A DNA stretch of 64,000 nt from Sorangiineae bacterium NIC37A_2 (GTDB lineage Bacteria > Myxococcota_A > Polyangia > Polyangiales > Polyangiaceae), in NCBI GenBank assembly GCA_002085155.1, contig NASX01000001.1, positions 123,642 through 187,641 of the forward strand. Reading direction: 5' to 3'. Position 1 is the first letter of the stretch. The number at the start of each line of letters is the position of its first letter. The translations under genes and the position numbers were made by a program. The notes beneath the pieces were generated by a model. That model did not search any database. It was not told the origin of the DNA and saw only the letters and a list, made by a program, of their open reading frames with translations. Positions 42,238 through 50,348 of the stretch are shown in pieces.

Positions 42238-43857
42238 ATGGGTGGTCAGATCTGGCCGCTCGACCTCTTAGAGTTCGAGCCGGCCCTTCGCATCAATGGG
42301 GCAGTCACCGACGCGGCCATCGTGTTCGCTTTTGCGGGGAGCGCGTCGGTGGGCCTATTCGGTGACGCTCTGGCCCAAAGCAAGATTCCGGCCTCGTCTT
42401 TTCAGCCGGACGGCTTCGTCGAAGACCTGTTCCTGAAGGACTTTGTTCGCTCAGCTTTTCCAATTCGCGTGGGCGATCGACTCCAAAGTCCCAACGTACC
42501 CTGGCTGGTCCGACTCCTCTCCCATCCGCCCGTCGACCTTCGTTCTCTGGAGTTGCGCCGGGGGATCACGAGTGAGCTCACTCAAAAGCCGCTCCTTCGA
42601 AGCGCGCTCCAGCGGGTCTACGAACACCTCGCCCAACTGCAGGCCCTCCTCGAGAGCGGCGGCGACCGCACCAACCCTAACCGCCGTCAGATCGAGATCC
42701 TGTCGACCTTTGCGGAGGTGATCGAGCTCTTCGCCACCGAGTTTTCAACTTCAGAGACAGCCCTCCAAAGGCTCCACGCCTTCGGTGTGCGCGTCGCCGA
42801 AAGTGAAGGCTTTCGGGCGCTTCGCGAGCTTCTTGCTTACGAAGGACACCTGGCGACCCTCCGACTCAAGGTCGACGTCGGTTCTGACGGGCGAATCACT
42901 CGCCTGCAGATCGAAGGCGTCACAGAGAACCGAGACAATGTCTTCGTAGCTTCGCCGCTCCGCCGCTGGATGTCTCGTTTCGAGCTATTGTTCCGCGGCT
43001 ACCGATTCTCGGAAGGAGAGGTCATGGCTCGAATGTTGGACGCCGTCTTCGAGGGCGTGCGCTATGAGTTCGTTCCGCTCGTTCAACTGGTCGGTGACCT
43101 CGAGTTTTATCTCGGGGCGCTCGGCTTCGCCGAGCGCGCCTCGGCGGCAGGTCTCGCCGTCTCGCTCCCCGATTTCGCAGAGCCAGGCTCGCCGCGCACC
43201 GTGACGGACTTGTTCAATCCGCTCCTTCTGGGCGCGGGCATTCGTCCTATCCCCTGCTCAATTGCCCTCGATCGACACGACGCGATCCTTCTGGTCACCG
43301 GACCGAATTCCGGCGGCAAGACACGGCTCCTGCAGTCGCTCGCGCTCTGTCAGCTCCTCGGACAATCAGGGCTCTTCGTACCCGCACGAGCCGCGACCTT
43401 GGCCATCACACCGGGTTTGGTTGTCTCGCTCATCCAGGAGACGCGCGCTGACCAAACGGAAGGGCGCCTCGGCGTAGAGCTCATGCGCATCCGCGCCCTC
43501 TTCGAGCGCTTGCCTCCGGGTGCGATGGTCGTCCTCGACGAGCTCTGCTCTGGCACCAACCCTTCCGAAGGCGAAGAAATCTTCGAGCTCGTGATTGAGA
43601 TGTTGACGCTGCTCCGGCCCCAAGCCTTCATCACGACGCACTTCCTCGCCTTTGCTGCGCGACTCGAACGCGAGCGAAAGGTCGAATCTCTGAGGTTCCT
43701 TCAGGTCGAGCTCGGACCGAACCAAGATCCCACCTACCAATTCAGAAGCGGCGTTGCTCACACGTCCTTGGCCGGCCGCGCGGCGGAGCGACTCGGCGTC
43801 ACGGGTGAGCAGCTCCTCGGCCTCATCAGCAAGAAGGTCGCACAAACTGCACGTTAG
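42238..43857 (+). CDS. Second MutS-like ATPase, soluble
   Basis: 539 residues. The ATPase C-terminus has Walker A GPNSGGKT (355-362), then QETRADQTEGRLGVELMRIR, Walker B VVLDELCSGTNPSEGEE and TTHF. The upstream ~340 residues are helical lever/clamp-like but lack a mismatch-recognition domain. It differs from the first MutS-like protein in having no membrane segments. It belongs to a little-studied MutS-related group; a role in DNA structure processing is possible but unproven. The ATG start lacks a clear Shine-Dalgarno. The next gene begins 12 bp after its stop. Confidence 0.82.
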   Translation: MGGQIWPLDLLEFEPALRINGAVTDAAIVFAFAGSASVGLFGDALAQSKIPASSFQPDGFVEDLFLKDFVRSAFPIRVGDRLQSPNVPWLVRLLSHPPVDLRSLELRRGITSELTQKPLLRSALQRVYEHLAQLQALLESGGDRTNPNRRQIEILSTFAEVIELFATEFSTSETALQRLHAFGVRVAESEGFRALRELLAYEGHLATLRLKVDVGSDGRITRLQIEGVTENRDNVFVASPLRRWMSRFELLFRGYRFSEGEVMARMLDAVFEGVRYEFVPLVQLVGDLEFYLGALGFAERASAAGLAVSLPDFAEPGSPRTVTDLFNPLLLGAGIRPIPCSIALDRHDAILLVTGPNSGGKTRLLQSLALCQLLGQSGLFVPARAATLAITPGLVVSLIQETRADQTEGRLGVELMRIRALFERLPPGAMVVLDELCSGTNPSEGEEIFELVIEMLTLLRPQAFITTHFLAFAARLERERKVESLRFLQVELGPNQDPTYQFRSGVAHTSLAGRAAERLGVTGEQLLGLISKKVAQTAR

Positions 43858-43869
43858 AGGCCCGAGCTC

Positions 43870-44841
43870 ATGCCGACCTTCCTCACGACCGAAAAGATGC
43901 ACCCGGAGCTCCGGGCTCGGATTCAGCGCAGCGTATCCGGACAAACAACAAGCGGTCGCACTGAACGCCCAGGATTGAGAGCCCTGTTTCGCGCGACCCT
44001 CCTCCTCGGCATCGGCTCCCTCGCCGCCTTTCTCCTGCTTTCCTACCAGGCAGAGGTCCGAGAGCTGGAGTCGGCTCGACGTGGGCTCAAGGCTCAGCTT
44101 TCCTCCCTGAAGCAAGCTCTCACCCCCGACGATCTCGAGCTCGGCGAGCGAATCCAGACGCTCATCGCCCGCGAAGCCGACTCGTATCAGGGCGACGTGC
44201 AAGGGGCCCCCGAAACGTGGACCCCGAGCGAGACGAGAGCAGCCCTCTACGTCAGGCTCTCTCTCGCCGACGCTCAGAGCGCAGGCCGGGTCGAACAGCA
44301 GAGCCTCGAGTCACGGCGGGACGCGCTCCTCGATTGCTTTCTGGACCCTCCCGAGACGCGAGATGAGTCGAGTTTGCTGCGTCGGGTCAGGCAAGTGTAT
44401 TCGGGCGCACGACCCGAGCTCTCTTCGGTCCACCCTGTCTCGAGTGTCTTCCTCTCGCTCGTCTATTTAGCCCCTGCCTTCGAGGCTCAGGTCGACGCCG
44501 CCACGAGCCGCCGTATCCTGAATCAACTCGAGAGCAGTGTGCGAGAAGCTCGCCTGCCCCGGCTCACGCCCGCGCTCCGGGCAAGTACTCTGATCCTGGC
44601 CCTCGACGAGCCGAAGGACCCCGGCGTTGCCAGCGAAGTGGACGGCGCTTCGCGCCATTTCATACGCCTCGTCGTCGCGGACCTGCGCGACCATCGCGTC
44701 CTCCTTCGGGCGCGGCGCGAAGTCGATCCAAACTGGATCAGCGAGAAAGTTCGGTTCCGCTATGCGCTCGGTCTCGACGGCTGTCGTTTCGCCCGCGACG
44801 TGCGGTTGAATGAGAAAAACGAAACAGGCGCCGAACCCTAG
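43870..44841 (+). CDS. Single-span membrane protein with coiled coil, unknown
   Basis: 323 residues. A membrane helix (about 42-60, FRATLLLGIGSLAAFLLLSY) is followed by a coiled coil (about 62-85) and a soluble domain to the end. It could be a secreted or periplasmic helical bundle. No motif is recognised. It begins 12 bp after the MutS-like gene and is probably translated from the same mRNA. Its stop codon lies inside the terminator hairpin. Confidence 0.6.
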   Translation: MPTFLTTEKMHPELRARIQRSVSGQTTSGRTERPGLRALFRATLLLGIGSLAAFLLLSYQAEVRELESARRGLKAQLSSLKQALTPDDLELGERIQTLIAREADSYQGDVQGAPETWTPSETRAALYVRLSLADAQSAGRVEQQSLESRRDALLDCFLDPPETRDESSLLRRVRQVYSGARPELSSVHPVSSVFLSLVYLAPAFEAQVDAATSRRILNQLESSVREARLPRLTPALRASTLILALDEPKDPGVASEVDGASRHFIRLVVADLRDHRVLLRARREVDPNWISEKVRFRYALGLDGCRFARDVRLNEKNETGAEP

Positions 44842-44857
44842 GGTGCGGCGCCTGTTC
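44822..44857 (+). terminator. Bidirectional hairpin between convergent genes
   Basis: ACAGGCGCCG (44824-44833) pairs with CGGCGCCTGT (44846-44855); the loop contains the stop TAG of the plus-strand gene. Flanking A-rich and T-containing sequence lets it work in both directions. Confidence 0.7.
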
Positions 44858-44882
44858 CTCAGGGCTCGGAGAGCACTCGACG

Positions 44883-45689
44883 TCAGGTGCGTTCGATGAA
44901 CGCGGTCGTGAAGTACTCGTCCTTCGTGTTCGGAGCGAACGAGATCTGTTCGATCTTGAACACGGACTTTCGACCGTTCTGAAGATTCTCCATGATCATC
45001 TTCATCGGCCGATAGCGCTTGCTCGCAGGATCAACGAGCTTCACGTCTTCGCTGGTGAGCGTCTTGATATGCTTGCCCGAAGTATCGAAGAAGTGTCCCT
45101 TGCGGACGGTGTTCGTAGCCTTGCTGATCCAATAGGTCTTCTTGGAGTAACCTTCCTCTTTCGCAGCCGTAGCGTTCTTCGGCACCACGTCGACCACGTA
45201 ACAGGCCTCGCCACCCGCCGCCTCCTCCTTCACGAGGGTGTAGGTGTAGGCGGTGAGCTCAGGAATCGTCAGATCCGCGTACGAAAACTCGCTCCCCATG
45301 AAGCTCTTACCTCGGTCGGAGCTGACGACGCGCCGCGTCTTCCTCATGGCGGGCAAGAAGACCCAAACGTCATCGGCGCCACTCTCGTGATCGAACACCA
45401 AAACGCCCGTCCCCTTGATCTCCGGTGGATCCAGGAAGCGGTAGACGCGCTTCTCGGTCTTTCCACCGTCGAAGAGCTTGGTCGCCATGGACAACTTCCG
45501 CTTCTCAGCGCCAATCGACATCTCGACCACCGCTTCAGACCCCGCAAGCTTCAGGGCAGAGGCGACCTTCTTCATGATCTCATCGCCCGTCGGGGCTGCG
45601 TCAGCGGAGCGAGTCGGCGCGAGCACCGACGCCGAGAGCGCGAGAGCTAAGGTCAAAGCGGCGAATTTTTGGGCAGTCTTCGTCATCAT
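44883..45689 (-). CDS. Outer-membrane lipoprotein-sorting (LolA-like) protein
   Basis: 268 residues. Signal peptide ends near SADAAPTGDEI. The LolA-like fold of the RseB/LolA superfamily is evident from KRVYRFLDPPEIKGTGVLVF, WVFLPAMRKTRRVVSSDRGK and the C-terminal YRPMKMIMENLQNGRKSVFK. GAGGAG 7 bp upstream of the ATG is a good ribosome-binding site. Such proteins often partner MMPL/RND lipid exporters; none is adjacent. It likely binds a lipid or lipoprotein in the periplasm. Confidence 0.85.
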   Translation of the reverse strand: MMTKTAQKFAALTLALALSASVLAPTRSADAAPTGDEIMKKVASALKLAGSEAVVEMSIGAEKRKLSMATKLFDGGKTEKRVYRFLDPPEIKGTGVLVFDHESGADDVWVFLPAMRKTRRVVSSDRGKSFMGSEFSYADLTIPELTAYTYTLVKEEAAGGEACYVVDVVPKNATAAKEEGYSKKTYWISKATNTVRKGHFFDTSGKHIKTLTSEDVKLVDPASKRYRPMKMIMENLQNGRKSVFKIEQISFAPNTKDEYFTTAFIERT

Positions 45690-46135
45690 TCATTCTCCTC
45701 GTGGCTTTTCGCCTTGTCCGGCCAGTGTCTTACCACTCCTTCCGGCGATTTCTCCCTTACTGGCACCTCACGACGCACTGTCGCTCATCAGGAACGACGA
45801 GAACAAAAAAGTCCGCGCGCACGGATCGATCACTCTGAACTTCCAGTTCCGTCGATTTCTTGTTGAGAGAGTCGATCGCGGCGCGCCGCCGCGACAAATG
45901 GAAGCCCTTCGACACGTCGAGAGGTACGAGTCAGCGTTCATGAGCCCACAAATGCGCACGCGAGAGCGCCTTTGAATGCAGACCAGAGTAACCAAAGCCT
46001 CCGTCTGGAAGGCACTGGATCTTGTAATTTTCACCCGGAAATTTCGCTCATCTTGGTGCTTTGCTTCAAGGGATGCGCGTGTAGAGTCCGCCGCGCCTGA
46101 CGCGCTCTCCTCTCGGGTGTTAGGCTATCAGAGAC
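45690..46135. other. Intergenic region, no supported gene
   Basis: 446 bp between the LolA-like gene and the KAS III-like gene. It is less GC-rich than the surroundings. One open frame (to 45975) crosses it but lacks recognisable motifs and ribosome-binding signals. It presumably holds the two divergent promoters. Confidence 0.5.
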
Positions 46136-47164
46136 GTGAGTTCAGAAGCCCTGTTCCTCTCGCGACCCGGCGTCGCCTTTCCCGATCATCTCGTCGACAA
46201 CGCAGAGATCATCGCCAGAGTCGAGCGCCACTATCGTGGGCCCAAGTCTGGGTTTTCGACGATCCAATCGGGCATCGAGAAAATCTTTGCGCTCTGCAAC
46301 TCGAAGGAACGCTACCTCGAGGACTCCCTCGACGCGCGCGTTGCCGAATATGCTGCGCGTGCCGCGCGCCACTGTCTCGAGGTCAACGGAACGACGTTCG
46401 ATGACGTTGACCTGCTCATTCACGGCGGCATTCCTCGCCAATATTTCGAACCCGCCACGGCCATGGAAGTCGCCGATCGCCTCGGCATCTCGCCGGGACA
46501 CGCTCTCGATGTGACGGCGGCCTGCGTCGGGCATATCGAGGCGATCCATACCGCCGTCGCCTATATGAAGATGCATCCGGAATACCGGACCGCGCTCATC
46601 ACGACCGCTGAGCTCACCTACGACTATATCGACTACGATATCCAAGAGGCACGCGATCTGAAGAGCAAGGCGGCGGGCCTCACGATCGGTAACGCCGCGG
46701 CTGCCATGCTCCTGCGCCGCCGTCCCTTCCCTCAAGGAGGGATCCAGATCATGAGCGTCGATACGCACACCGCCCCAGCCCATTGGGAGCTCTGCACCGC
46801 GCCGATCGGGGGCAAATTTGACTCTTCTTCCGTGGAATTGATGCGGCTTGGCGTTTTGATCCCGCCGGTCATGAAGCGCAATCTCGAAAAGCTCGGGCTC
46901 AAGGCCACGGATATCGACCACTACGTCTTTCACCAGCCGAGTGAGGTCATGGTGAGAAAGATCCTCGATGACATCGGGGCCGGACAGGAGCGCGGCGTGT
47001 ACACCCACCACCTCTACGGAAACACGGCGAGCGCCGCGGTGGGCGTCACCTACCACCACCTGCTCCAGACCCAGGGCATCCGGCCAGGAGCTAAGGTGGT
47101 CCTCGGCAGCGCTGCGGCAGGGTTCACCGCGTCCATGGTGACTGGGACTTGGACCGTGGGGTAA
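46136..47164 (+). CDS. 3-oxoacyl-ACP synthase III-like (KAS III / FabH superfamily)
   Basis: 342 residues from GTG 46136. The Cys-His-Asn triad is complete: C130 (DVTAACVGHIEA), H266 (YVFHQPSEVM) and N296 (LYGNTASAAVGV). The N-terminal region (GPKSGFSTIQSGIEKIFA) differs from classical FabH, suggesting a specialised condensing enzyme (OleA/DarB-like or starter-loading) rather than the housekeeping initiation enzyme. Stop and next start are 2 bp apart. Nearby acyl-activating and ammonia-lyase genes suggest secondary metabolism. Confidence 0.85.
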   Translation: MSSEALFLSRPGVAFPDHLVDNAEIIARVERHYRGPKSGFSTIQSGIEKIFALCNSKERYLEDSLDARVAEYAARAARHCLEVNGTTFDDVDLLIHGGIPRQYFEPATAMEVADRLGISPGHALDVTAACVGHIEAIHTAVAYMKMHPEYRTALITTAELTYDYIDYDIQEARDLKSKAAGLTIGNAAAAMLLRRRPFPQGGIQIMSVDTHTAPAHWELCTAPIGGKFDSSSVELMRLGVLIPPVMKRNLEKLGLKATDIDHYVFHQPSEVMVRKILDDIGAGQERGVYTHHLYGNTASAAVGVTYHHLLQTQGIRPGAKVVLGSAAAGFTASMVTGTWTVG

Positions 47165-47166
47165 GT

Positions 47167-48666
47167 ATGAGCGGGGTTCAAGGGGGGAGAACGCTCTTAC
47201 GACTCAGCGTGACATTTGCGGCTCTCAGCCTCACGTGCGGTGTTGCCTGTTTCGGCTCCGGATCCCAGGACGCCCCTCGCGGAGCTCCCTCCGATGGTGG
47301 AATGCAGGTTGAGGCGGATGGCGGAGCGCCGTCGGGAGGAGCGAAGAGTGGCGGCGCACCTGGGACCGGTGGCTCAGCCGGGGAAGCGGGAGCGGACGGC
47401 AGCGGGGGCCAGCCGGCCGCGACGATTGGGCGCCCGCTCACATTTGCGCCCACGAGAGATGGCTTCGGGATCAACTTCATCTGGGTGAACGGCGATCCGG
47501 GTGAGCTGATCGCAGAGGTGCGACCTCGAGACGGAACGGAAGAGTGGACCGACCTGGGCCCGCCAACGGTTCCGGCGAGTGATCTCGCAGAGTGGCGCGC
47601 CAAGGGCCTTACGGCAGGGACTCGATATGAGTACCGGATCATTCGAGAGCGCGGTGAAGAAAGAGAGGTCGTTGCCTCAGGTTCTGCGGTGACTCAACGT
47701 CCTTCGGGAGATTCTTTCACCTTCGGACTCCTCAGTGACACACATATCCCGCCCCGCGCTATCAGCCCCGGCGACGACTCCCAGGTGAACTATCAAGAAG
47801 TCACCCTGGCTGCGGTCGCGTCGAACCTGGCCCCCGAGAACCACGATTTCGTTGTGAACCTCGGGGACATGCTCGACTTTCACCTATTCGGCTTCAATTC
47901 GCCGCCCCCGTCGGGCTCGTACACTCGTGAAGGGTACGTCAACTATCGACGCTTACTCGGCGACGTACTCTCCGCGTCGGCGCACTTTCCGGTGGTGGGG
48001 AACTGGGAGGGAGAAAATGGCGACTATACCGAGGAGGAGATCGCGCGCTCGCGAGAGCAGCGGATTCTTTACGCTCCTGGACCCGATCCCGAGACCTATC
48101 CAGAAGGCGGAAGTCCCCACCAAGACTATTATGCCTTCGAGTGGGGAGACGCACTTTTCATCACGCTCAACGTGATGACGTACACACCCACGCCTCATCT
48201 GCTCTCCTATGAAAAGGGAGAGCCCGATGACTGGACCCTCGGCGAAAAGCAGCTCGCTTGGTTCGAAGAAACGCTCAAAAATGCACGAGCAAAGTGGCGT
48301 TTCGTCTTGATCCATCACGCAGTCGGCGGAAAGGCTGGCAACGACTACGACTCGGCCTACGGGCGCGGCGGCGGCCAAGCTGCTCGCGTCGGCGAGCAGG
48401 CGATCGTGCACGATCTCATGCTTGAGCACGGGGTTCAGATTTTCTTCTACGGTCACGACCACGTCTTCACTGACATGGTCGTCGACGGCATCCATTACAC
48501 GTTGCCCGGGAGCGCTGGCGCCCCGTGGAAGTTCGATGCGCAATACACAGGCTATCAGACCTATTGGATCGACTCCGGCCACGGCCGAGTCGAAGTCACT
48601 CCTGACAAGGTCCGCGTGGAGTTCGTCGCGATCGATGGGAAAATTCTACTGCGTTACGAGATCTGA
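47167..48666 (+). CDS. Lipoprotein metallophosphoesterase with Fn3-like domain
   Basis: 499 residues. The signal and lipobox (LTCGVAC, C about 28) are followed by a Gly/Ser-rich linker to about 90. An Fn3-like domain of the purple-acid-phosphatase type follows (GINFIWVNGDPGELIAEVR; GLTAGTRYEYRIIRERG). The catalytic domain has DTHIPP, GDMLDF, VVGNWEGE, FVLIHHAVGG and FYGHDHVF. The usual GNH(D/E) is GNW, so the Asn ligand is kept but the catalytic His is lost. It starts 2 bp after the KAS III-like gene. Substrate unknown; activity may be reduced or altered. Confidence 0.82.
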   Translation: MSGVQGGRTLLRLSVTFAALSLTCGVACFGSGSQDAPRGAPSDGGMQVEADGGAPSGGAKSGGAPGTGGSAGEAGADGSGGQPAATIGRPLTFAPTRDGFGINFIWVNGDPGELIAEVRPRDGTEEWTDLGPPTVPASDLAEWRAKGLTAGTRYEYRIIRERGEEREVVASGSAVTQRPSGDSFTFGLLSDTHIPPRAISPGDDSQVNYQEVTLAAVASNLAPENHDFVVNLGDMLDFHLFGFNSPPPSGSYTREGYVNYRRLLGDVLSASAHFPVVGNWEGENGDYTEEEIARSREQRILYAPGPDPETYPEGGSPHQDYYAFEWGDALFITLNVMTYTPTPHLLSYEKGEPDDWTLGEKQLAWFEETLKNARAKWRFVLIHHAVGGKAGNDYDSAYGRGGGQAARVGEQAIVHDLMLEHGVQIFFYGHDHVFTDMVVDGIHYTLPGSAGAPWKFDAQYTGYQTYWIDSGHGRVEVTPDKVRVEFVAIDGKILLRYEI

Positions 48667-48730
48667 GCGCAGAGACAAATCCGAGATAGTACGTTGTAAC
48701 AGAGGTCGTTCCGTCCTCTACTCGAAAACC

Positions 48731-49555
48731 ATGAGCACGAATCCGAAGGCCCAGAGTTCGCTTCTCAACCTCGCCATCGAGGCCGCGCTAACAGCCGGCG
48801 CGGAGATCCAAAGCGTCTATGAGAGCCCTGATTTCAACGTGGAACTCAAGGGGGACGGCTCTCCGCTGACACGAGCCGATCGCCTAGCGCATCAAGCGAT
48901 CGTGAAAATGCTTGCTGTGAGCGAGCTTCCGGTACTGAGTGAAGAGGGAAAGACCATCCCCTACGAAGAGCGAAGCTCCTGGCAGCGATTCTGGCTCGTC
49001 GATCCACTCGATGGGACAAAAGAGTTTCTCAAGAGAAACGATGAGTTTACTGTGAACATTGCGCTCATCGATGGGCAGAGTCCGATCCTAGGAGTCGTCT
49101 ACGCCCCCGCCTGCCGAGTTCTCTATGCTGGGGTCGTCGGTGAGAGAGCGCTCGTCGTGCGCGAGCTGGCCCCAAAGCCTGCGCCCGCGGGTCTGGTACT
49201 CGAGCAAGCTCGTCCCCTCCCGGACTTCGAAGGCGAGCGCCCGTTTCGCGTCGTCGGCAGCCGTTCTCACAGCACAGCCGAAACCGAGCGCTACGTCGAC
49301 GAGCTCCGCCGGGCTCACCCCGATCTCGAGCTTGTCAGTATGGGCTCTTCGTTCAAGCTATGCATGGTCGCGGAGGGTTCCGCGGACGAATACCCGCGCT
49401 TCGCTCCGACCATGGAATGGGACACGGCCGCCGCTCAGGCCGTCGTGCTCGCCGCAGGCAAACAGGTCCTCAGGGTCGACTCGAACGGAAAGCCGGAAGG
49501 CCCAGTCGTCTACAATAAGCCCGATCTCTTGAACCCCTGGTTCCTCGTTCGTTAA
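48731..49555 (+). CDS. cysQ: 3'(2'),5'-bisphosphate nucleotidase
   Basis: 274 residues from ATG 48731. The Li-sensitive phosphatase motifs are present: SEEGK (E71/E72), DPLDGTKEF (D91, D94) and, near the C-terminus, EWDTAAAQAV. Length and sequence match CysQ. It hydrolyses PAP, the by-product of sulfotransfer, and so completes the PAPS cycle with CysC and the sulfotransferase. An upstream open frame extends into the phosphoesterase gene but is not needed. Confidence 0.92.
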   Translation: MSTNPKAQSSLLNLAIEAALTAGAEIQSVYESPDFNVELKGDGSPLTRADRLAHQAIVKMLAVSELPVLSEEGKTIPYEERSSWQRFWLVDPLDGTKEFLKRNDEFTVNIALIDGQSPILGVVYAPACRVLYAGVVGERALVVRELAPKPAPAGLVLEQARPLPDFEGERPFRVVGSRSHSTAETERYVDELRRAHPDLELVSMGSSFKLCMVAEGSADEYPRFAPTMEWDTAAAQAVVLAAGKQVLRVDSNGKPEGPVVYNKPDLLNPWFLVR

Positions 49556-49575
49556 AGCGAGACAATCAGCTCTGC

Positions 49576-50283
49576 ATGGCCGGCGATCAGCACTCACCTC
49601 TCGACCAGCTGCTCGAACGCATGCAGGCAGACGTTCACACCAAGAAGCGAGACCTTTTGGCTCGCGTCACCCCTCTCGAACAAGCTGTCCAAACCTATCG
49701 CCTCGCGCTCGAGTCCGCCCTCGCTCGCGACCTCGCCGGGAGCCACTCGCTGCCTCGCCCCCCTTCGGCCACCCTGACGCCCGAGGTGGCCGCGCAGCGC
49801 TTGCTCGACCTCGTGAGCGCCCTGCCGGAGCTGACCGCAGCGCCTGCCCCTCAGTCCCCGGGCCAACGAAAAACCCTGGTCGGTCCTCTGAGCCCAGCAC
49901 CGCGGGCCGAACCTTCGGGGAACGAGGCGGCATCACCTCGCTCCGCTCCTTTCCCTCGACTGGTCCAAGCCTCGAGCGGGAGGAAGCTCGTGCTGATCGG
50001 CGCCTTGTCGGGGCGTCGAAAGAAGCTCCCAGAACCATTCGATACGATCGTTGAGTGGATCGACACCGGTCAGGGCACAGCGAACGCCATCGGGAATCTC
50101 GCCACGAGGATTCGTCAAGGACGCGTCTCCGCCCTGGTGCTTTGTGACCAAGCCATCTCCCACAAGCATTCTGAGCCCCTGGTCGCGGCTGCAAGAGCCG
50201 CCCACGTGCCCGTCGCCTTCGCCGGAAAGGGCGGAGCGCAGAGCATTTTGCGCGCATTTCAAGCGATCGAAGACCAGCTATAA
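49576..50283 (+). CDS. DUF2325-like protein with helical N-terminus
   Basis: 235 residues. A helical N-terminus (about 1-80) and a Pro/Ser linker precede a C-terminal ~95-residue domain: KLVLIGALSGRRKKL, IVEWIDTGQGTANAI, LVLCDQAISHKHSEPL and VPVAFAGKGGAQSILRAF. This resembles DUF2325, a Rossmann-like unit of unknown role. No signal peptide. It lies 20 bp after cysQ and 65 bp before the ligase gene. Family call is by eye. Confidence 0.55.
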   Translation: MAGDQHSPLDQLLERMQADVHTKKRDLLARVTPLEQAVQTYRLALESALARDLAGSHSLPRPPSATLTPEVAAQRLLDLVSALPELTAAPAPQSPGQRKTLVGPLSPAPRAEPSGNEAASPRSAPFPRLVQASSGRKLVLIGALSGRRKKLPEPFDTIVEWIDTGQGTANAIGNLATRIRQGRVSALVLCDQAISHKHSEPLVAAARAAHVPVAFAGKGGAQSILRAFQAIEDQL

Positions 50284-50348
50284 AGGCCGGGTCCCTAGGC
50301 CTTTGCTGCTTTTCGCTCCCCGAAAACGCGGCCCCGGCGGCGCGAGCC

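Noticed and set aside
45478-45975. Plus-strand open frame crossing the region before the KAS III-like gene
   Set aside because: Its first half is antisense to the LolA-like gene and the rest lacks motifs or a start signal.
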